A program made the position numbers and the translations under genes. The notes under the pieces are model-generated. The model did no database searches. It was not told where the DNA came from and was given only the letters and a program-made list of their open reading frames with translations. From positions 1 through 47,713 of the IMG/VR virus record IMGVR_UViG_3300044699_000057: a stretch of DNA of 47,713 nucleotides, one strand, 5' to 3'. Origin of the DNA: a virus. Positions 1-7,615 of the stretch are shown here, in pieces. The stretch's first letter is position 1. Each line of letters opens with the position of its first letter.

Positions 1-1429
1 TTGCTTCGCGTTCGCGGCGGTCGAGGTACATGCATAGGTACCGGTATGGATCCATGCTGTGGTCACCTTCCTTCACCGCTCTTCCTCATGGCCGGGGCGG
101 CGGTCCCACTCGTAGCCGCCGATCTCGTCGGTGAAGCACGTCGGTTTCTTGGCCTCCCGCAGGTCCTTGTCTCGGGACACGCAGGAGCCGCGCATCACGT
201 AGACGCGCGGCTTGCCGTTCGCTCCGATCTTGAGGCGGGTGTTCGCTACCTGTAGCCCGATCTTGACGCGCTTGTCGGCGGCCCGGGTGGACAGGCCAAG
301 CTCTCGTTCGAACAGGGCCCGGTCTCCGGCGTCATGGTCCGCGAGGATGACGCGCGGTTTCGGCTCCTTCCACTTGCCCTCACGCCGGCCGTCCTCCGTC
401 ACGTACTTGAGGCAGCGCTTCGCGAGCTGATCGGCGGTCCGTTTCGTCTCGTAGATCTCCCGGTACGGTACACGGTGCCGTCCGGGTCGCGGGCCCAGAA
501 CTGCACGACCGCGGGGTTGTTGAACCCCCAGTCGATCGACCAGAAGCGGGGCCACGAGGTAGGCGGGGTGAACGGGTCGACGACGTGTACGGACTCGTCC
601 CACTCGTCGAAGATGACGTCTTCGGCGGCTACCCACAGGCCGTGTCGCATGCGCTTGTAGCGGACGCCTCGCAGGCCATCGAGGCGGGCGAGGTAGGTAC
701 GGCCGTAGTCCGTCCAGTCGCCGTTGCGGTACATGCGGGGGTTTGTCTTCGTGGCGGCTGTACAGGATGCGGGTGCGTCCGTCGTCGCAGCGTTGTTTGA
801 GGTGGTGGCTGGGGGGCCGGGGTTGGTGCACATGACGAGTTGCTGTACGGGGAGGACGCCGTTTCGGAGTCGCCGGTGACGGTGTCGACGTCTTCCTCTG
901 TTACTTCCGGTGGCCTCATCGATCATGACCATGTCGAACTCGGTGGAGAGGACACGCGTCGACCGGTCGAGACCCACCGACAGTGACTGAGGATCCGTTC
1001 TTGTAGCGGAACGCTGCGGGCTCCTGCGCTGACCGCCGTAGAAGCGGACGAGTCCGGCGCCCAACGCCTCCTTGGGGATCTTGTGCCGGAACGACACGAG
1101 CGTTGACGCCGTCAGCGACGCGTGAGTCTTCCGCAGGATCAGCCCCCGCGCCCCCGCGTTATCGAGCATCAGCAAGTGCAGACGCATGAGGACACCCACG
1201 GACTTGCCGTGCCAGCGGCGCCGGACAACAGCACCTCCGGATCCTTCGACCGAAGAGCTGCCGCACGGCGCCGCGCGCCTCGAACTCGACAACCGTCACG
1301 CCGGCACGTCCGCGGCGGCGTTGTCTCGTACATCCACCGCCAGAGGAACGGCCCGTCCAGCGAGTTGTCTTCGATCATAAGGGTCGCCTCACTGGCGTCC
1401 GTGTCGGGCGCAGCGTCGGGCGTGGTCAC
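1..1429 (-). CDS. terminase large subunit (left copy, cut by contig end, frameshifted)
   Basis: Second reading of the gene at 46169-47646, the ATPase-nuclease motor that packages phage DNA. The GTG start at 1429 overlaps the stop of the small subunit gene (GTGA) and has AGGAGG about 8 bases upstream. Walker B (MVMIDEAT, about 940) and the nuclease motifs SIDWGFNNP (about 530) and ILADHD (about 350) are readable. The Walker A is broken here: a lost base turns GAAGTGKS into GAAGTASP. Conversely, the end is better preserved than in the right copy, reading DHSMDPYRYLCMYLD without a break at 20-65. The two copies therefore correct each other. The stop codon lies beyond the left edge. Confidence 0.9.
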
Positions 1430-1497
1430 TTGAGTCCCGCCTCCTGTCCGAGCTGCGGCGGACGTTGGCTGCTGCGGCTTCGAGTGCTTCGGGCGAG
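1..1497. repeat. contig-end duplication, left copy
   Basis: This stretch matches 46209-47713 along its whole length apart from scattered one-base insertions and deletions, mostly in runs of C or G (for example ACCGG at about 43 against ACCG at about 46252). It covers the end of the small terminase gene and nearly all of the large one. The simplest reading is an assembly overlap on a circular or circularly permuted molecule. A true terminal repeat is possible but would be expected to be identical. Confidence 0.93.
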
Positions 1498-2315
1498 CGC
1501 GGTCAGGTAGGCCTGGTTAGTCGTGGGGGCCGTCGGTGCGCATGGTGGCGATGGCTACGCCGCGCTGCGCCCCTTCCTCGCGTACTTCGATGTGGTGCCT
1601 CATGGGGTCGCGTCCTTCGTGTCGCTGGGGCAGGTTGACGGGGATCGTCAGGTACTGGTCGAGTCGGGCTCGTGCGGCGCGTAGCGGTGCGCTGCGTCTT
1701 CGAGTTCCCTCGCTGCTGCGGCGAGCTCTTCGCGGGCGGCGCACTCTTCGACGTAGTCGCTGATCACTCCGCGTCGTCCTCCGCCCCGTCGAGGCCGATG
1801 ATTTTGTACGTGACTTGCATGGTCCCATGGTCTGCTGAACCGGCTGCGCCAGACCACGGAGCTTCACCATCCGGTACGTGGTTCGGCCCCGCTGTTCCTG
1901 CCACCTTGAGCACCCCGGTCCGCGAGCTTTGAGAACGTACTCGTCATCCTCCACCGAGGTTCCCATCCTCATCCTCGACCGTGCCCTTCGGCGTGACCAG
2001 GAGATGCCGGCGCCCGAGGTCTCCCGGATCTGGGCCTCAAGCGCGTCGAGCCGCTCGTTCGACGCCTCAAGCTTCGCGACCTCCGCCATCACAGCCTCGG
2101 CTGCGCCGTCGAGCTTGACCTCTCGGGGAGCTCAGTCCACAACTTGAACACGTACGTCCGACTGATACCGAGCTGTTCGGCGATCGTGTCGTACGAGTAG
2201 CCGAGCTTCCGCTTGGCGGCTACCTGCCGGTGTGAGTTTCGGCGGTGTTGAGGGTGGCCACGTATTGCCCGGTTGACGTGCGTGGACGTCCGGTTTCTCT
2301 AGGGGTGTCGTTCAC
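1426..2315 (-). CDS. terminase small subunit (frameshifted)
   Basis: Likely the DNA-recognition partner of the large terminase, which follows with a GTGA overlap. The GTG start at 2315 has a strong AGGAGG nine bases upstream. Near residues 30-60 a helix-turn-helix reads YDTIAEQLGISRTYVFKLW, typical of small terminases that bind the packaging site. A charged helical middle follows (VAKLEASNERLDALEAQI, then EECAAREELAAAARELEDAA), and a basic C-terminal part (PVNLPQRHEGRDPMRHHIEV). At least four one-base breaks (about 2230, 2000, 1800 and 1680) prevent a continuous reading of the roughly 295 residues. Function is assigned from position and the HTH, not from a specific family match. Confidence 0.75.
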
Positions 2316-2529
2316 TGGCAGTTACCTCCTGTGACGATGCTAACTGGAGGGCTGTCCAGTATGGCGGCGGCCACGATGATGGCGTTGCGGTCATATGGGG
2401 TGTTTTCTCGGCTGCGGCTTTGAGCCAGTGAGCGAGTGCTTTGCCCGTGACGGCGCTGCGCGTTTAGGTCGGTTGAGCTTCGGGCGAGCTTGGCTGCGGC
2501 GCGGAGTGTGTGCGGGGGGTGTCGGCCAT
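2312..2529 (-). CDS. hypothetical protein, about 72 aa (frameshifted)
   Basis: Small soluble protein with no family I recognise. The ATG at 2529 follows AGGAG within ACCCAGGAGCACTGAC, and the stop overlaps the GTG of the small terminase gene, so the two are probably coupled. Read across breaks at about 2470 and 2400 it runs from MADTPRTLRAAAKLARS through GKALAHWLKAAAEKTP to AIIVAAAILDSPPVSI. The helical, alanine-rich character and position next to the small terminase make a packaging-related role possible, but this is only context. Confidence 0.6.
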
Positions 2530-2530
2530 G

Positions 2531-2794
2531 TCAGTGCTCCTGGGTGGTGCGGGCGGTGGTCGGCCATGCCTGGCGGCATCCGTTGCCTGCGGCAGCGCAG
2601 GCCGGGCGGGACCTCGTCCAGGTCCCAGCAGTCGTCACGGTTGAGGACGGACCGCCCGCAGCGGGACAGGATGCCTTCGCGGCAGGGCTTCCCGGCGACG
2701 TGGAGTGCCTTGACGCTGTGGACGTCCGGGCGGTTTGTACCAGGATGCGTCGCGGCTGGGCGGCCCACGGCTCCTCGGTTTCGGTCTGCTGCAT
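2531..2794 (-). CDS. hypothetical Cys-rich small protein (probable zinc binder)
   Basis: The ATG at 2794 has AGGAGACCACC directly upstream and the frame stays open for 87 codons, but codon use suggests that the middle is read in another frame between two compensating indels. That reading gives KPCREGILSRCGRSVL and NRDDCWDLDEV, followed by ACAAAGNGC in the original frame: five cysteines, as in small zinc-binding phage proteins. The ends (MQQTETEEPWAAQPRR and TTQEH) read normally. The stop lies just before the ATG of the next gene. Function unknown. Confidence 0.6.
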   Translation of the reverse strand: MQQTETEEPWAAQPRRILVQTARTSTASRHSTSPGSPAAKASCPAAGGPSSTVTTAGTWTRSRPACAAAGNGCRQAWPTTARTTQEH

Positions 2795-2872
2795 GGTGGT
2801 CTCCTGGCTGGTGGCGGGTTGGGGGCCTGCTGGCCGGTCGTGGGCGAGGCGACCAGCAGGCCAGTCGCGGGG

Positions 2873-3134
2873 TTAGGCGTCAGCGAGGTTGGCGTTTCGG
2901 CTTCCCGGCGGCGCCGTCGATGCCGTAGCCCCCGGCGAGAACGGACCATCGCGCGGACGGCCCGCCCGGCGCGAGAGCCAGCAGTAGGCGCAGGGCTTGC
3001 CGTCATTCGGCATGTCGTGCGTCGCTGTGCTGGACTCGCCGTAGTGGAGCTCGGCGGCAACGGCGTCGATCTTTGTCGGCGTGCTCGGGCCCGCGATGCT
3101 GAGGGCGATGCGCCGGTTACTCGTCGGGGGTCAT
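2873..3134 (-). CDS. hypothetical protein with CxxC, about 86 aa (frameshifted)
   Basis: The ATG at 3134 overlaps the stop of the upstream gene (ATGA). After MTPDE an indel at about 3118 shifts the frame. The protein then reads RRIALSIAGPSTPTKIDAVA, ELHYGESSTATHDMP, NDGKPCAYCWLSRRAGRP and ends NANLADA before TAA at 2873. PCAYCW is a two-cysteine knuckle of the kind often found in small actinophage zinc-binding proteins. No function can be given. Confidence 0.6.
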
Positions 3135-3336
3135 GGCTGGCCTTTCGGGTTGGCGGTGCGGGGCGGGTGGTCAGTTGGTGCGGGGCCTGCGCGTCGTGCC
3201 TTCATGCGGGCGATGATCTGGACGCCGGTGGGCGGCTCGTACGCGTGCCAGCCGGCCTTGTCCGTCCACTGGCGGGCGTGCTCGCGCTTGGGGTCTGCCG
3301 CAGTAGCTGGCAGCCGGACGGGTCGGGAAGGTTCAC
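3131..3336 (-). CDS. hypothetical protein, about 68 aa (frameshifted)
   Basis: Starts with GTG at 3336 overlapping the stop of the gene before it (GTGA) and ends with TGA overlapping the next ATG (ATGA), which strongly supports both limits. Reads VNLPDPSGCQLLRQ, then after an indel at about 3290 PKREHARQWTDKAGW, HAYEPPTGVQIIARMKARR and a short proline-rich tail. No family recognised. Basic and probably soluble. Confidence 0.6.
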
Positions 3337-3560
3337 GCCTGCCACCAGACCGGCACGTTGTCGTGGATGAGAGCTCACCGGCCCAGCCGGGCCACTCGTC
3401 GGGGGTGATGACCTGGCCGGCGATGCGGAGCTCGATGTGCTGCGGGATGGGTGAGGTGTCGTCCTGGGTGTAGGCGATGACGACGCGGGTGCCGTTGGCG
3501 CGGAACTTGAGGGTGGTGGTGCTGGCGTAGGCGGTGATGGTGGGCGCCTGGGCGGGTCAC
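3333..3560 (-). CDS. hypothetical beta-rich protein, about 75 aa (frameshifted)
   Basis: GTG start at 3560 after GAAAGG, stop overlapping the next GTG. Reads APTITAYASTTTLKFRANG, TRVVIAYTQDDTSPIPQHIE, LRIAGQVITPDEWPGWAGEL and DNVPVWWQA, with indels at about 3548 and 3370. The alternating hydrophobic pattern suggests a small beta sheet protein. First gene after the hairpin at 3611-3639. Function unknown. Confidence 0.6.
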
Positions 3561-3610
3561 GGTTGGTGGCCTTTCGGTCGGTGTGTGGGGTGGGTGGGCT
3601 GAGTGTCTCG

Positions 3611-3639
3611 CCGGGTGCCCGTACGTGTCGGGCACCCGG
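3611..3639 (-). terminator. perfect 11-bp hairpin, terminator-like
   Basis: CCGGGTGCCCG, a seven-base loop, then CGGGCACCCGG, placed eight bases after the stop of the gene at 3647-4071. There is no U-rich tail, so this is either an actinobacterial terminator of the tail-less type or a processing or stabilising hairpin between two units. Confidence 0.6.
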
Positions 3640-3646
3640 TCGGTTA

Positions 3647-4071
3647 TCAGGCGGTCATGGCTGCGACGGTGATGCGCGGCGAGTACTCGGCGTGGGGCGG
3701 CGTGCATCTGCGCGGCGTGCTCGGGCTCGTCGTCGGTCTCCCACTGGTCGACCAGGACCCAGCTGCCGACCGGCCGCGGTCAATCTGGTCCGGGTTGGTC
3801 TCGGTGTTGGTGGCGGGGCGGAAGACGTCGATTGCGTACAGTGCGCGGCGGGGGTCGGTGTTCTCGGTGGAGATGATCAGGTGGCCGGGGGGGTTCGGGT
3901 TGCGTCGGTGATCTGGGTGGTGTGTAGCCGGGGAGTGTCGCCAGGACGCGGGTGGCGAGTGCCATGGTCTGGTTGCGGGTCTGCATTGTCGTGGATTTCC
4001 TGGGTGCAGCCGGAGCAGGTGGCGAGGAATCGTCCGGCGCGGGGGTGGCGGCGGCAGGTTTGGAGTTTCAT
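3647..4071 (-). CDS. zinc-finger protein, about 145 aa (frameshifted)
   Basis: First gene after the promoter-like site at 4118-4146; ATG at 4071 after GAAAGG. The N-terminus contains a CxxH...CxxC zinc finger, TCRRHPRAGRFLATCSGCTQ (residues 5-24). Further on it reads MALATRVLATLPGYTPP, PGHLIISTENTDPRRALYAI, DVFRPATNTETNPDQIDRGR and PVGSWVLVDQWETDDEPEHA, ending EYSPRITVAAMTA. Indels near 3985, 3895, 3780 and 3690 break the frame. The finger plus a mixed alpha-beta domain would suit a nucleic-acid or protein adaptor, but no family is recognised. Confidence 0.65.
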
Positions 4072-4085
4072 GTGGGGTGGCCTTT

Positions 4086-4146
4086 CGCCGGGTGGTGGGC
4101 GTGCTCTACCGAGGATAAGTATCACACTTGTCACCACCCGGCGCAA
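4086..4146 (-). promoter_or_regulatory. early promoter-like site inside a 12-bp inverted repeat
   Basis: On the minus strand TTGCGC (4146-4141), a 17-base spacer and GATACT (4123-4118) form a plausible promoter for the gene starting at 4071. The spacer end plus -10 reads ACAAGTGTGATACT, a version of the sequence at 11816, 14983 and 22093. The core AAGTGTGATACTT is itself an inverted repeat (AAGT/ACTT). Arms CGCCGGGTGGTG (4086-4097) and CACCACCCGGCG (4132-4143) bracket the site perfectly. This could be an operator, or a read-through hairpin that ends the upstream transcript. Confidence 0.55.
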
Positions 4147-4157
4147 GCCGTACGGCC

Positions 4158-4278
4158 CTACTCCGTGGAGACGCTGTGACCCTCGACCACGAACCATGTC
4201 CGCCCGTACAGATCGTGATGGAGCCGATGACCAGACTCGGTGTTGCGGCACCGTGCCCGCGGTTGGAGTGGCTGTCAC
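4158..4278 (-). CDS. small CxGHxH-motif protein, about 40 aa (frameshifted)
   Basis: GTG at 4278 overlaps the stop of the previous gene (GTGTGACAG); TAG at 4158. Reads VTATPTAG, then after an indel RCRNTESGHRLHHDLYGR and TWFVVEGHSVSTE. It carries the Cys-x5-Gly-His-x3-His-...-Trp motif that recurs through this gene run and is probably a minimal metal-binding domain. Last member of the tandem series at 4158-5991. Function unknown. Confidence 0.5.
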
Positions 4279-4482
4279 ACGCGTCGACGTAGCGTGATCG
4301 CCGGTGTGCCCGTCGGACTTGTCGCATCGCCTACCGGGGATCCCGGGCACGGTGCACGGCGTCTCCGGGTGGATGGGCACGGGGGTGTCATCGGGGCCGG
4401 CCCAGTCGATGCCCGTGCCATGTGACGTGGGTCGCGGTCGTGTCCGGCCATGAGTGCGCAGAGGCGGATGCCGCCGTTTCAC
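4275..4482 (-). CDS. CxGHxH-motif protein with two motifs, about 69 aa (frameshifted)
   Basis: GTG at 4482 overlaps the upstream stop (TGGTGA). Read over an indel near 4467 it gives RLCALMAGHDRDPRHMARG, then GIDWAGPDDTPVPIHPE, then TPCTVPGIPGRRCDKSDGHT followed by GDH. This is two copies of the Cys...Gly-His...His motif, the second with an extra cysteine. Probable zinc-binding protein. The overlaps at both ends support the boundaries despite the breaks. Confidence 0.5.
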
Positions 4483-4835
4483 CATGGGTTCGAAGGCTTG
4501 TACAACGCCCGGCGTTCTCCGATGCGAACTGGAAGTAATGGGCCCCCTCATGGTTGCTGGCGAGGATGCACCACTTGTCGATGCCGGTGATGCTGGCGGC
4601 TTCGCACGGGTCGGGTGTCCACATGGTGGTGCCGTGTGCGTGGTGGAGGGTGTGGCCGGGGGTGCGGGTGCACTGTGCGCCGCTGTTCGGGTCGACGTGC
4701 GGGCAGTGTGGGGACGGCGCTGGCTCGTGCTAAGCGTGCTGTGTAGGTGGTCGGCGCCGCGGGCTCCGTCGATCCAGCGTGCGTCTCCCGTCGGGGGATT
4801 CGTGGGCGCCGGTGTGTCCGTGGGGGTGCCGGCAT
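4479..4835 (-). CDS. CxGHxH-motif protein with two motifs, about 118 aa (frameshifted)
   Basis: Probable ATG at 4835 after GGAACACACCACGC; TGA at 4479 overlapping the next GTG. Readable pieces are TNPPTGDARWIDGARGADHL, then SPHCPHVDPNSGAQC, TRTPGHTLHHAHGTTMWTP, PCEAASITGIDKWCILASNH and EGAHYFQFASENAG. It therefore has a motif of type Cys-x4-Gly-His-x3-His...Trp and one of type Cys-x10-Cys-x5-His-x-Gly-x-His. Several indels (about 4740, 4690 and 4530) make the exact order of some joins uncertain. Confidence 0.5.
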
Positions 4836-4855
4836 GCGTGGTGTGTTCCGGTAGT

Positions 4856-5134
4856 TCAGTGGCCGTTTTCCTCCGGGTTCCCATGTGGCTGTGCACGTGC
4901 CGGTTGGCGGCTGCGGCTGGTCGAGGTGGTTGAGGATGGCTGCGAGGTAGCGGCCTACGCCGATGGTGGCGCGGGTGCCGGCAACGGCGGCGTGTACGGC
5001 GGTTGCCTTGTCGCCGAGTGGCGCGGCGAGTGCCATGTTGAGTCCGTTTCGGCGGCTGCGAGGTACTCGTCTGCGTTGTCTGCGTTGTCGAACCCGGGGT
5101 GGAATCGGGTTGCCGGGGGTCGTTGCTGTGTCAC
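4856..5134 (-). CDS. hypothetical helical protein, about 92 aa (frameshifted)
   Basis: GTG at 5134 overlaps the previous stop (CCGTGACAC). Reads VTQQRPPATRFHPGFDN, ADNADEYLAAAETD, then across an indel MALAAPLGDKATAVHAAVAG, TRATIGVGRYLAAILNHL and a short tail. The N-terminal helical layout resembles that of the next two genes upstream (a helix, a conserved short linker, then an alanine-rich helix ending in a hydrophobic patch), so it may be a shortened paralogue without their C-terminal Cys-His motif. Function unknown. Confidence 0.5.
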
Positions 5135-5487
5135 GGGAAGGGGTCTCCGTCCATGTCTGCGTGCTCGCCGGTGTGGCCTGCGTGGAGGACGCAGGGGAAG
5201 CCGCGCGCGCCTGTGGCTGTTCCCTCGGGGAACATGTCGGCCCACTGTGCGTCGGTGCGGATGGTGCCGCCTCGATGGGGTCCGGGTTGCTGGCGGGGCG
5301 CGGGCTCGGGGTGCGTCGCGCCCGCGAGGTGGATGAGTTGCTTCTCCGATGGCGATGAGTGCGAGTGCTTGTGCTTTGGTCGCGTGGGCGATCAGGACAT
5401 CGGTCTTGATTTGGCCGGTGGCATGTCGTTGAGGGCGTTCACGGCGGCCGCGAGGTTGTGCCTGGTTGCTTCGAGTGGGGTGGTCAC
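5131..5487 (-). CDS. tandem paralogue with C-terminal CxGHxH motif, about 118 aa (frameshifted)
   Basis: GTG at 5487 overlaps the upstream stop; TGA at 5131 overlaps the next GTG. Reads VTTPLEATRHNLAAAVNAL, then TDVLIAHATKAQALALIAIG, then TIRTDAQWADMFPEGTATGA and FPCVLHAGHTGEHADMDGDP ending FP. The C-terminal half matches its upstream neighbour: RTDAQW and PCVL...GEH...DGDPF against RTERQW and PCVL...GDH...DGDPY. Indels at about 5405 and 5320. The motif Cys-x3-Ala-Gly-His-x-Gly-x-His is the clearest example in the window and suggests metal binding. Confidence 0.6.
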
Positions 5488-5991
5488 TGGTACGGGTCTC
5501 CGTCCTTGTCGCGGTGGTCTCCGGGGTGGGCGGGGGGTTGAGGACGCACGGCCGGTCAAAGGCGGAGCCCGAACGTGCGGCGGTCTCCGTCTCGTACCAC
5601 TGTCGTTCGGTGCGGACGGCGCCGCACGTGGCGGTGGTGGGCTCGGTGGTGTCCATGAGGCGGAGTGCTTCGACCAGGAGGGCTCGGCAGAGTGCGCGTT
5701 CACGGCGCCGGTTGGGTGCGGTGTCGTCGGTGCTGACGGGTGACAGGTCGACTGCGGTGAACGTCTGGCTGTCGCTGTGGGTGTAGGTGAGGGCGGGCCC
5801 GTCGTGCGGGGGTGGCGCTCTTCGCGGTGTGCTTCCCGCGGGCGATGATCGCATCGACGTAGCTGCCGACGGCGTTCATGATGCGGTCTAGGTAGGGGTC
5901 CGAGATCGGGGATCTCGGCATTGCCTGCGCAGGTCTCCGCTAGGGATTCGAGTGCGAGATCGATGGAGGCTCGGAGGTCTACGGCGCTCAA
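5484..5991 (-). CDS. tandem paralogue with C-terminal CxGHxH motif, about 168 aa (frameshifted)
   Basis: Starts at TTG 5991 in GGGAGACCACCATTGAGC; if one T is a sequencing error this is an ordinary ATG with AGGAGA-type spacing. Reads SAVDLRASIDLALESLAETC, then after an indel YLDRIMNAVGSYVDAIIARG, TYTHSDSQTFTAVDLSPV, RERALCRALLVEALRLMD, AVRTERQWYETETAARSGSA and FDRPCVL, ending PGDHRDKDGDPYQ. It shares its C-terminal pattern with the gene at 5131-5487 and looks like the longer parent of a duplication. Function unknown. Confidence 0.6.
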
Positions 5992-6365
5992 TGGTGGTCT
6001 CCCAGGTGATGAATGGTGCGGTTCGGTGTCGGTGGGGTGGGGTCGTTCTGACGGCGGTTCCGTTGACGGTTTTGATGATCGAACATCCCCTCCCCTCCCC
6101 CACCGTCGGGCCCCTTCTTGCCGCTATCGTCGCTGGGGGGGGGCTCGCGCGGTGGAGTGGGGCGGCGCCACGCGGCCCATGTCCATGCGGCGGTGGCGTA
6201 GGCGAGGATGCGGGGATCGCGTCGATGGCGGCGGCTGCGGCGGGCGTGACGGTTAGTGCTGCGGCCGTGGCTGTGATGCGGTGGGGCGGCCCGCCCATGC
6301 GGCTCCGCGCCGGCACAGTGTCGTTCTGCCTTCACAGATCCGCTGGGCGGCCGCCCGGGGTTCAC
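5988..6365 (-). CDS. hypothetical protein with one hydrophobic segment, about 125 aa
   Basis: GTG at 6365 preceded by AAGGACACC; the frame is open for 125 codons to a TGA overlapping the next start. The middle reads PRILAYATAAWTWAAWRRP, a possible single membrane helix, followed by a charged Gly-rich tail (SDDSGKKGPDGGGGEGMFD). In another frame the same stretch reads ITATAAALTVTPAAAAAIDA, so a pair of compensating indels may hide a longer hydrophobic region. One of several membrane-type genes at 5.9-8.3 kb. Confidence 0.5.
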   Translation of the reverse strand: MNPGRPPSGSVKAERHCAGAEPHGRAAPPHHSHGRSTNRHARRSRRHRRDPRILAYATAAWTWAAWRRPTPPREPPPSDDSGKKGPDGGGGEGMFDHQNRQRNRRQNDPTPPTPNRTIHHLGDHH

Positions 6366-6375
6366 GGTGGTGTCC

Positions 6376-6672
6376 TTACTGGCCGGTTACGGTGCCGGTC
6401 ACGGTGCCGGTGACGGTGCCTGCGGTGGTCGCTGCGGTGCCGAGCATCTGGGCGATGACGCCTCCGCCGTACATGAGGCACGCCGTTGTGAGGATGCTGA
6501 TCATCACGTACTTGCGGGTCTCGGCGTTGAGTTCCTTCTTCCACTTCGACGCGATCCACACAGCGAGGATCAGGCCGGCGATGACGGTGCCTCCGGCGCC
6601 GCCGACTCCACCGGGGAGGTTGGGTGCTTGCTGAACGGGGGCTGCGATCAGGTGAGTGAGTGTGTTGTTCAT
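6376..6672 (-). CDS. small membrane protein, 98 aa, two TM helices
   Basis: ATG at 6672 with GGAGACTCACCC upstream. Two clear membrane helices, GTVIAGLILAVWIASKW (about 28-44) and YVMISILTTACLMYGGGVIA (about 55-74), are joined by a short charged loop (KKELNAETRK). The C-terminus ends in three GTVT repeats, encoded by a 12-base tandem repeat at 6378-6420. Size and topology fit small Spd-like membrane proteins of actinobacterial plasmids as well as holins; the position far from the endolysin argues against a holin. Confidence 0.75.
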   Translation of the reverse strand: MNNTLTHLIAAPVQQAPNLPGGVGGAGGTVIAGLILAVWIASKWKKELNAETRKYVMISILTTACLMYGGGVIAQMLGTAATTAGTVTGTVTGTVTGQ

Positions 6673-6691
6673 GGGTGAGTCTCCGGGTTGT

Positions 6692-6862
6692 TCAGCTGGT
6701 GATCAGCGTGAACGCGATGGGGGTGAGGATGAGTAGGGCTGTGAGTTGGGCGAGTGTGCGGAGCGCGGCGAGTGCCCGGCGTTCGGGTCGCCACACGGTG
6801 CACACGGTGAGGATGAGGAGCGCGGCAGGCCAGCATGCGGGGGCTAGCGGGTAGGCGGTCAC
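6692..6862 (-). CDS. small membrane protein, 56 aa
   Basis: GTG at 6862 overlaps the stop of the gene upstream (CAGTGACC); TGA at 6692. Reads CWPAALLILTVCTVW (about 10-24), a charged turn (RPERR), then LTALLILTPIAFTLITS at the C-terminus: two short membrane helices in a hairpin. In the same block as the membrane proteins at 6376 and 7442. Function unknown. Confidence 0.65.
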   Translation of the reverse strand: MTAYPLAPACWPAALLILTVCTVWRPERRALAALRTLAQLTALLILTPIAFTLITS

Positions 6863-7071
6863 TGGTGGTTCTCGCGGTGGTGGAAGAGCGCGGTACGGCG
6901 CAGCTCGCCGATGGTGGTGTCGGTCGCGGGGAGGTAGACGACGTGTTCCAACAGGAGGCCGTCCGGGTCGACGACGGGCCCGCGGATGCAGCGGCCGCAG
7001 TGATGGCAGCGGATCGCGGTCCGGTCCCCAACGGTGACGGTGCTGTAGTCGTCGATGCTGAACCGGATCAC
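6859..7071 (-). CDS. small zinc-ribbon-like protein, 70 aa
   Basis: ATG at 7071; intact. Starts MIRFSIDDYSTVTVGD and carries RCHHCGRCI (about 21-29), a three-cysteine, one-histidine cluster, followed by a beta-rich stretch (LLLEHVVYLPATDTTIGEL) and a His-rich end (FHHRENH) that could supply further ligands. The TGA overlaps the next GTG. Probably metal-binding; no specific family. Confidence 0.7.
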   Translation of the reverse strand: MIRFSIDDYSTVTVGDRTAIRCHHCGRCIRGPVVDPDGLLLEHVVYLPATDTTIGELRRTALFHHRENHQ

Positions 7072-7283
7072 TGGTTGGCCTCCGTCACGGTCGCGTCGAG
7101 GTCGGTGATCATCGACAGTTCGATGTGGATGTACGGGTTGCCGCTCTCGTCCATGCGGCGGCTACTCGACCCGCAGTAGCGGGCCGTGAAGGCGGTTCCG
7201 TCCTCGTAGGTGACGGTGATGTCCTGGCCTGCCGGCTGCGAGAGAAGCTGGTATCCGACGCGGTTCGTGACGTTGTCGGTCAC
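7068..7283 (-). CDS. hypothetical protein, 71 aa
   Basis: GTG at 7283 overlaps the stop of the upstream gene (AAGTGACC); TGA at 7068 overlaps the next ATG. Reads VGYQLLSQPAGQDITVTYED, GTAFTARYCGSSSRRMDES, and a final strand YIHIELSMITDLDATV. It looks like a small all-beta protein. Intact, and codon use is normal for the genome. No function can be given. Confidence 0.7.
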   Translation of the reverse strand: MTDNVTNRVGYQLLSQPAGQDITVTYEDGTAFTARYCGSSSRRMDESGNPYIHIELSMITDLDATVTEANQ

Positions 7284-7435
7284 TTCTGGTCCTCGAAGGG
7301 TCGGCCGAAGTTCCCGTCGGGCTTGAGGTTCTCGGGGGCGGGCATGGGGGTGTACTTGCGGGTGCCGTCCGGGTTGGTCTTGCAGGGTTCGGGGTGGGCT
7401 GCGCGGTCGAGGTCGCGGCCGTAGTCGATGGGCAC
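7280..7435 (-). CDS. hypothetical protein, 51 aa
   Basis: GTG at 7435 preceded by GGAAGG; TGA at 7280 overlapping the next GTG. Reads VPIDYGRDLDRAAHPEPC, KTNPDGTRKYTPMPAPENLK and ends GRPFEDQK. Polar, one cysteine, no membrane segment. Supported by overlapping stop-start junctions at its downstream end and a good ribosome binding site. Confidence 0.65.
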   Translation of the reverse strand: MPIDYGRDLDRAAHPEPCKTNPDGTRKYTPMPAPENLKPDGNFGRPFEDQK

Positions 7436-7441
7436 GGGGGG

Positions 7442-7615
7442 TTACCTTCCGAGTAGGAGGATGACGATCGCTGCGACGGAGCCGAAGCCCCAGAAGAGAA
7501 GTCCGTCGGCGAGTAGGGGGCCGGCGTAGGCCCAGCCGTAGCGGTGCCATATGGCGCCGAATGCGGCGAGTGTGGCGGTGAGGTAGAGGCCTGCGAGGGT
7601 GAGTGGCCAGTTCAT
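7442..7615 (-). CDS. small membrane protein, 57 aa, two TM helices
   Basis: ATG at 7615 overlaps the stop of the DUF2637-type gene upstream (ACATGAAC). Reads WPLTLAGLYLTATLAAFGAI (about 3-22) and LLFWGFGSVAAIVILLLG (about 39-56) around YGWAYAGPLLADG. Almost certainly a membrane hairpin, translationally coupled to the DUF2637 protein and perhaps acting with it. Confidence 0.7.
   Translation of the reverse strand: MNWPLTLAGLYLTATLAAFGAIWHRYGWAYAGPLLADGLLFWGFGSVAAIVILLLGR

Noticed and set aside
6378-6420. Short tandem repeat (GTVT repeats) as a separate element
   Set aside because: It is the coding sequence for the end of the small membrane protein; three units only.
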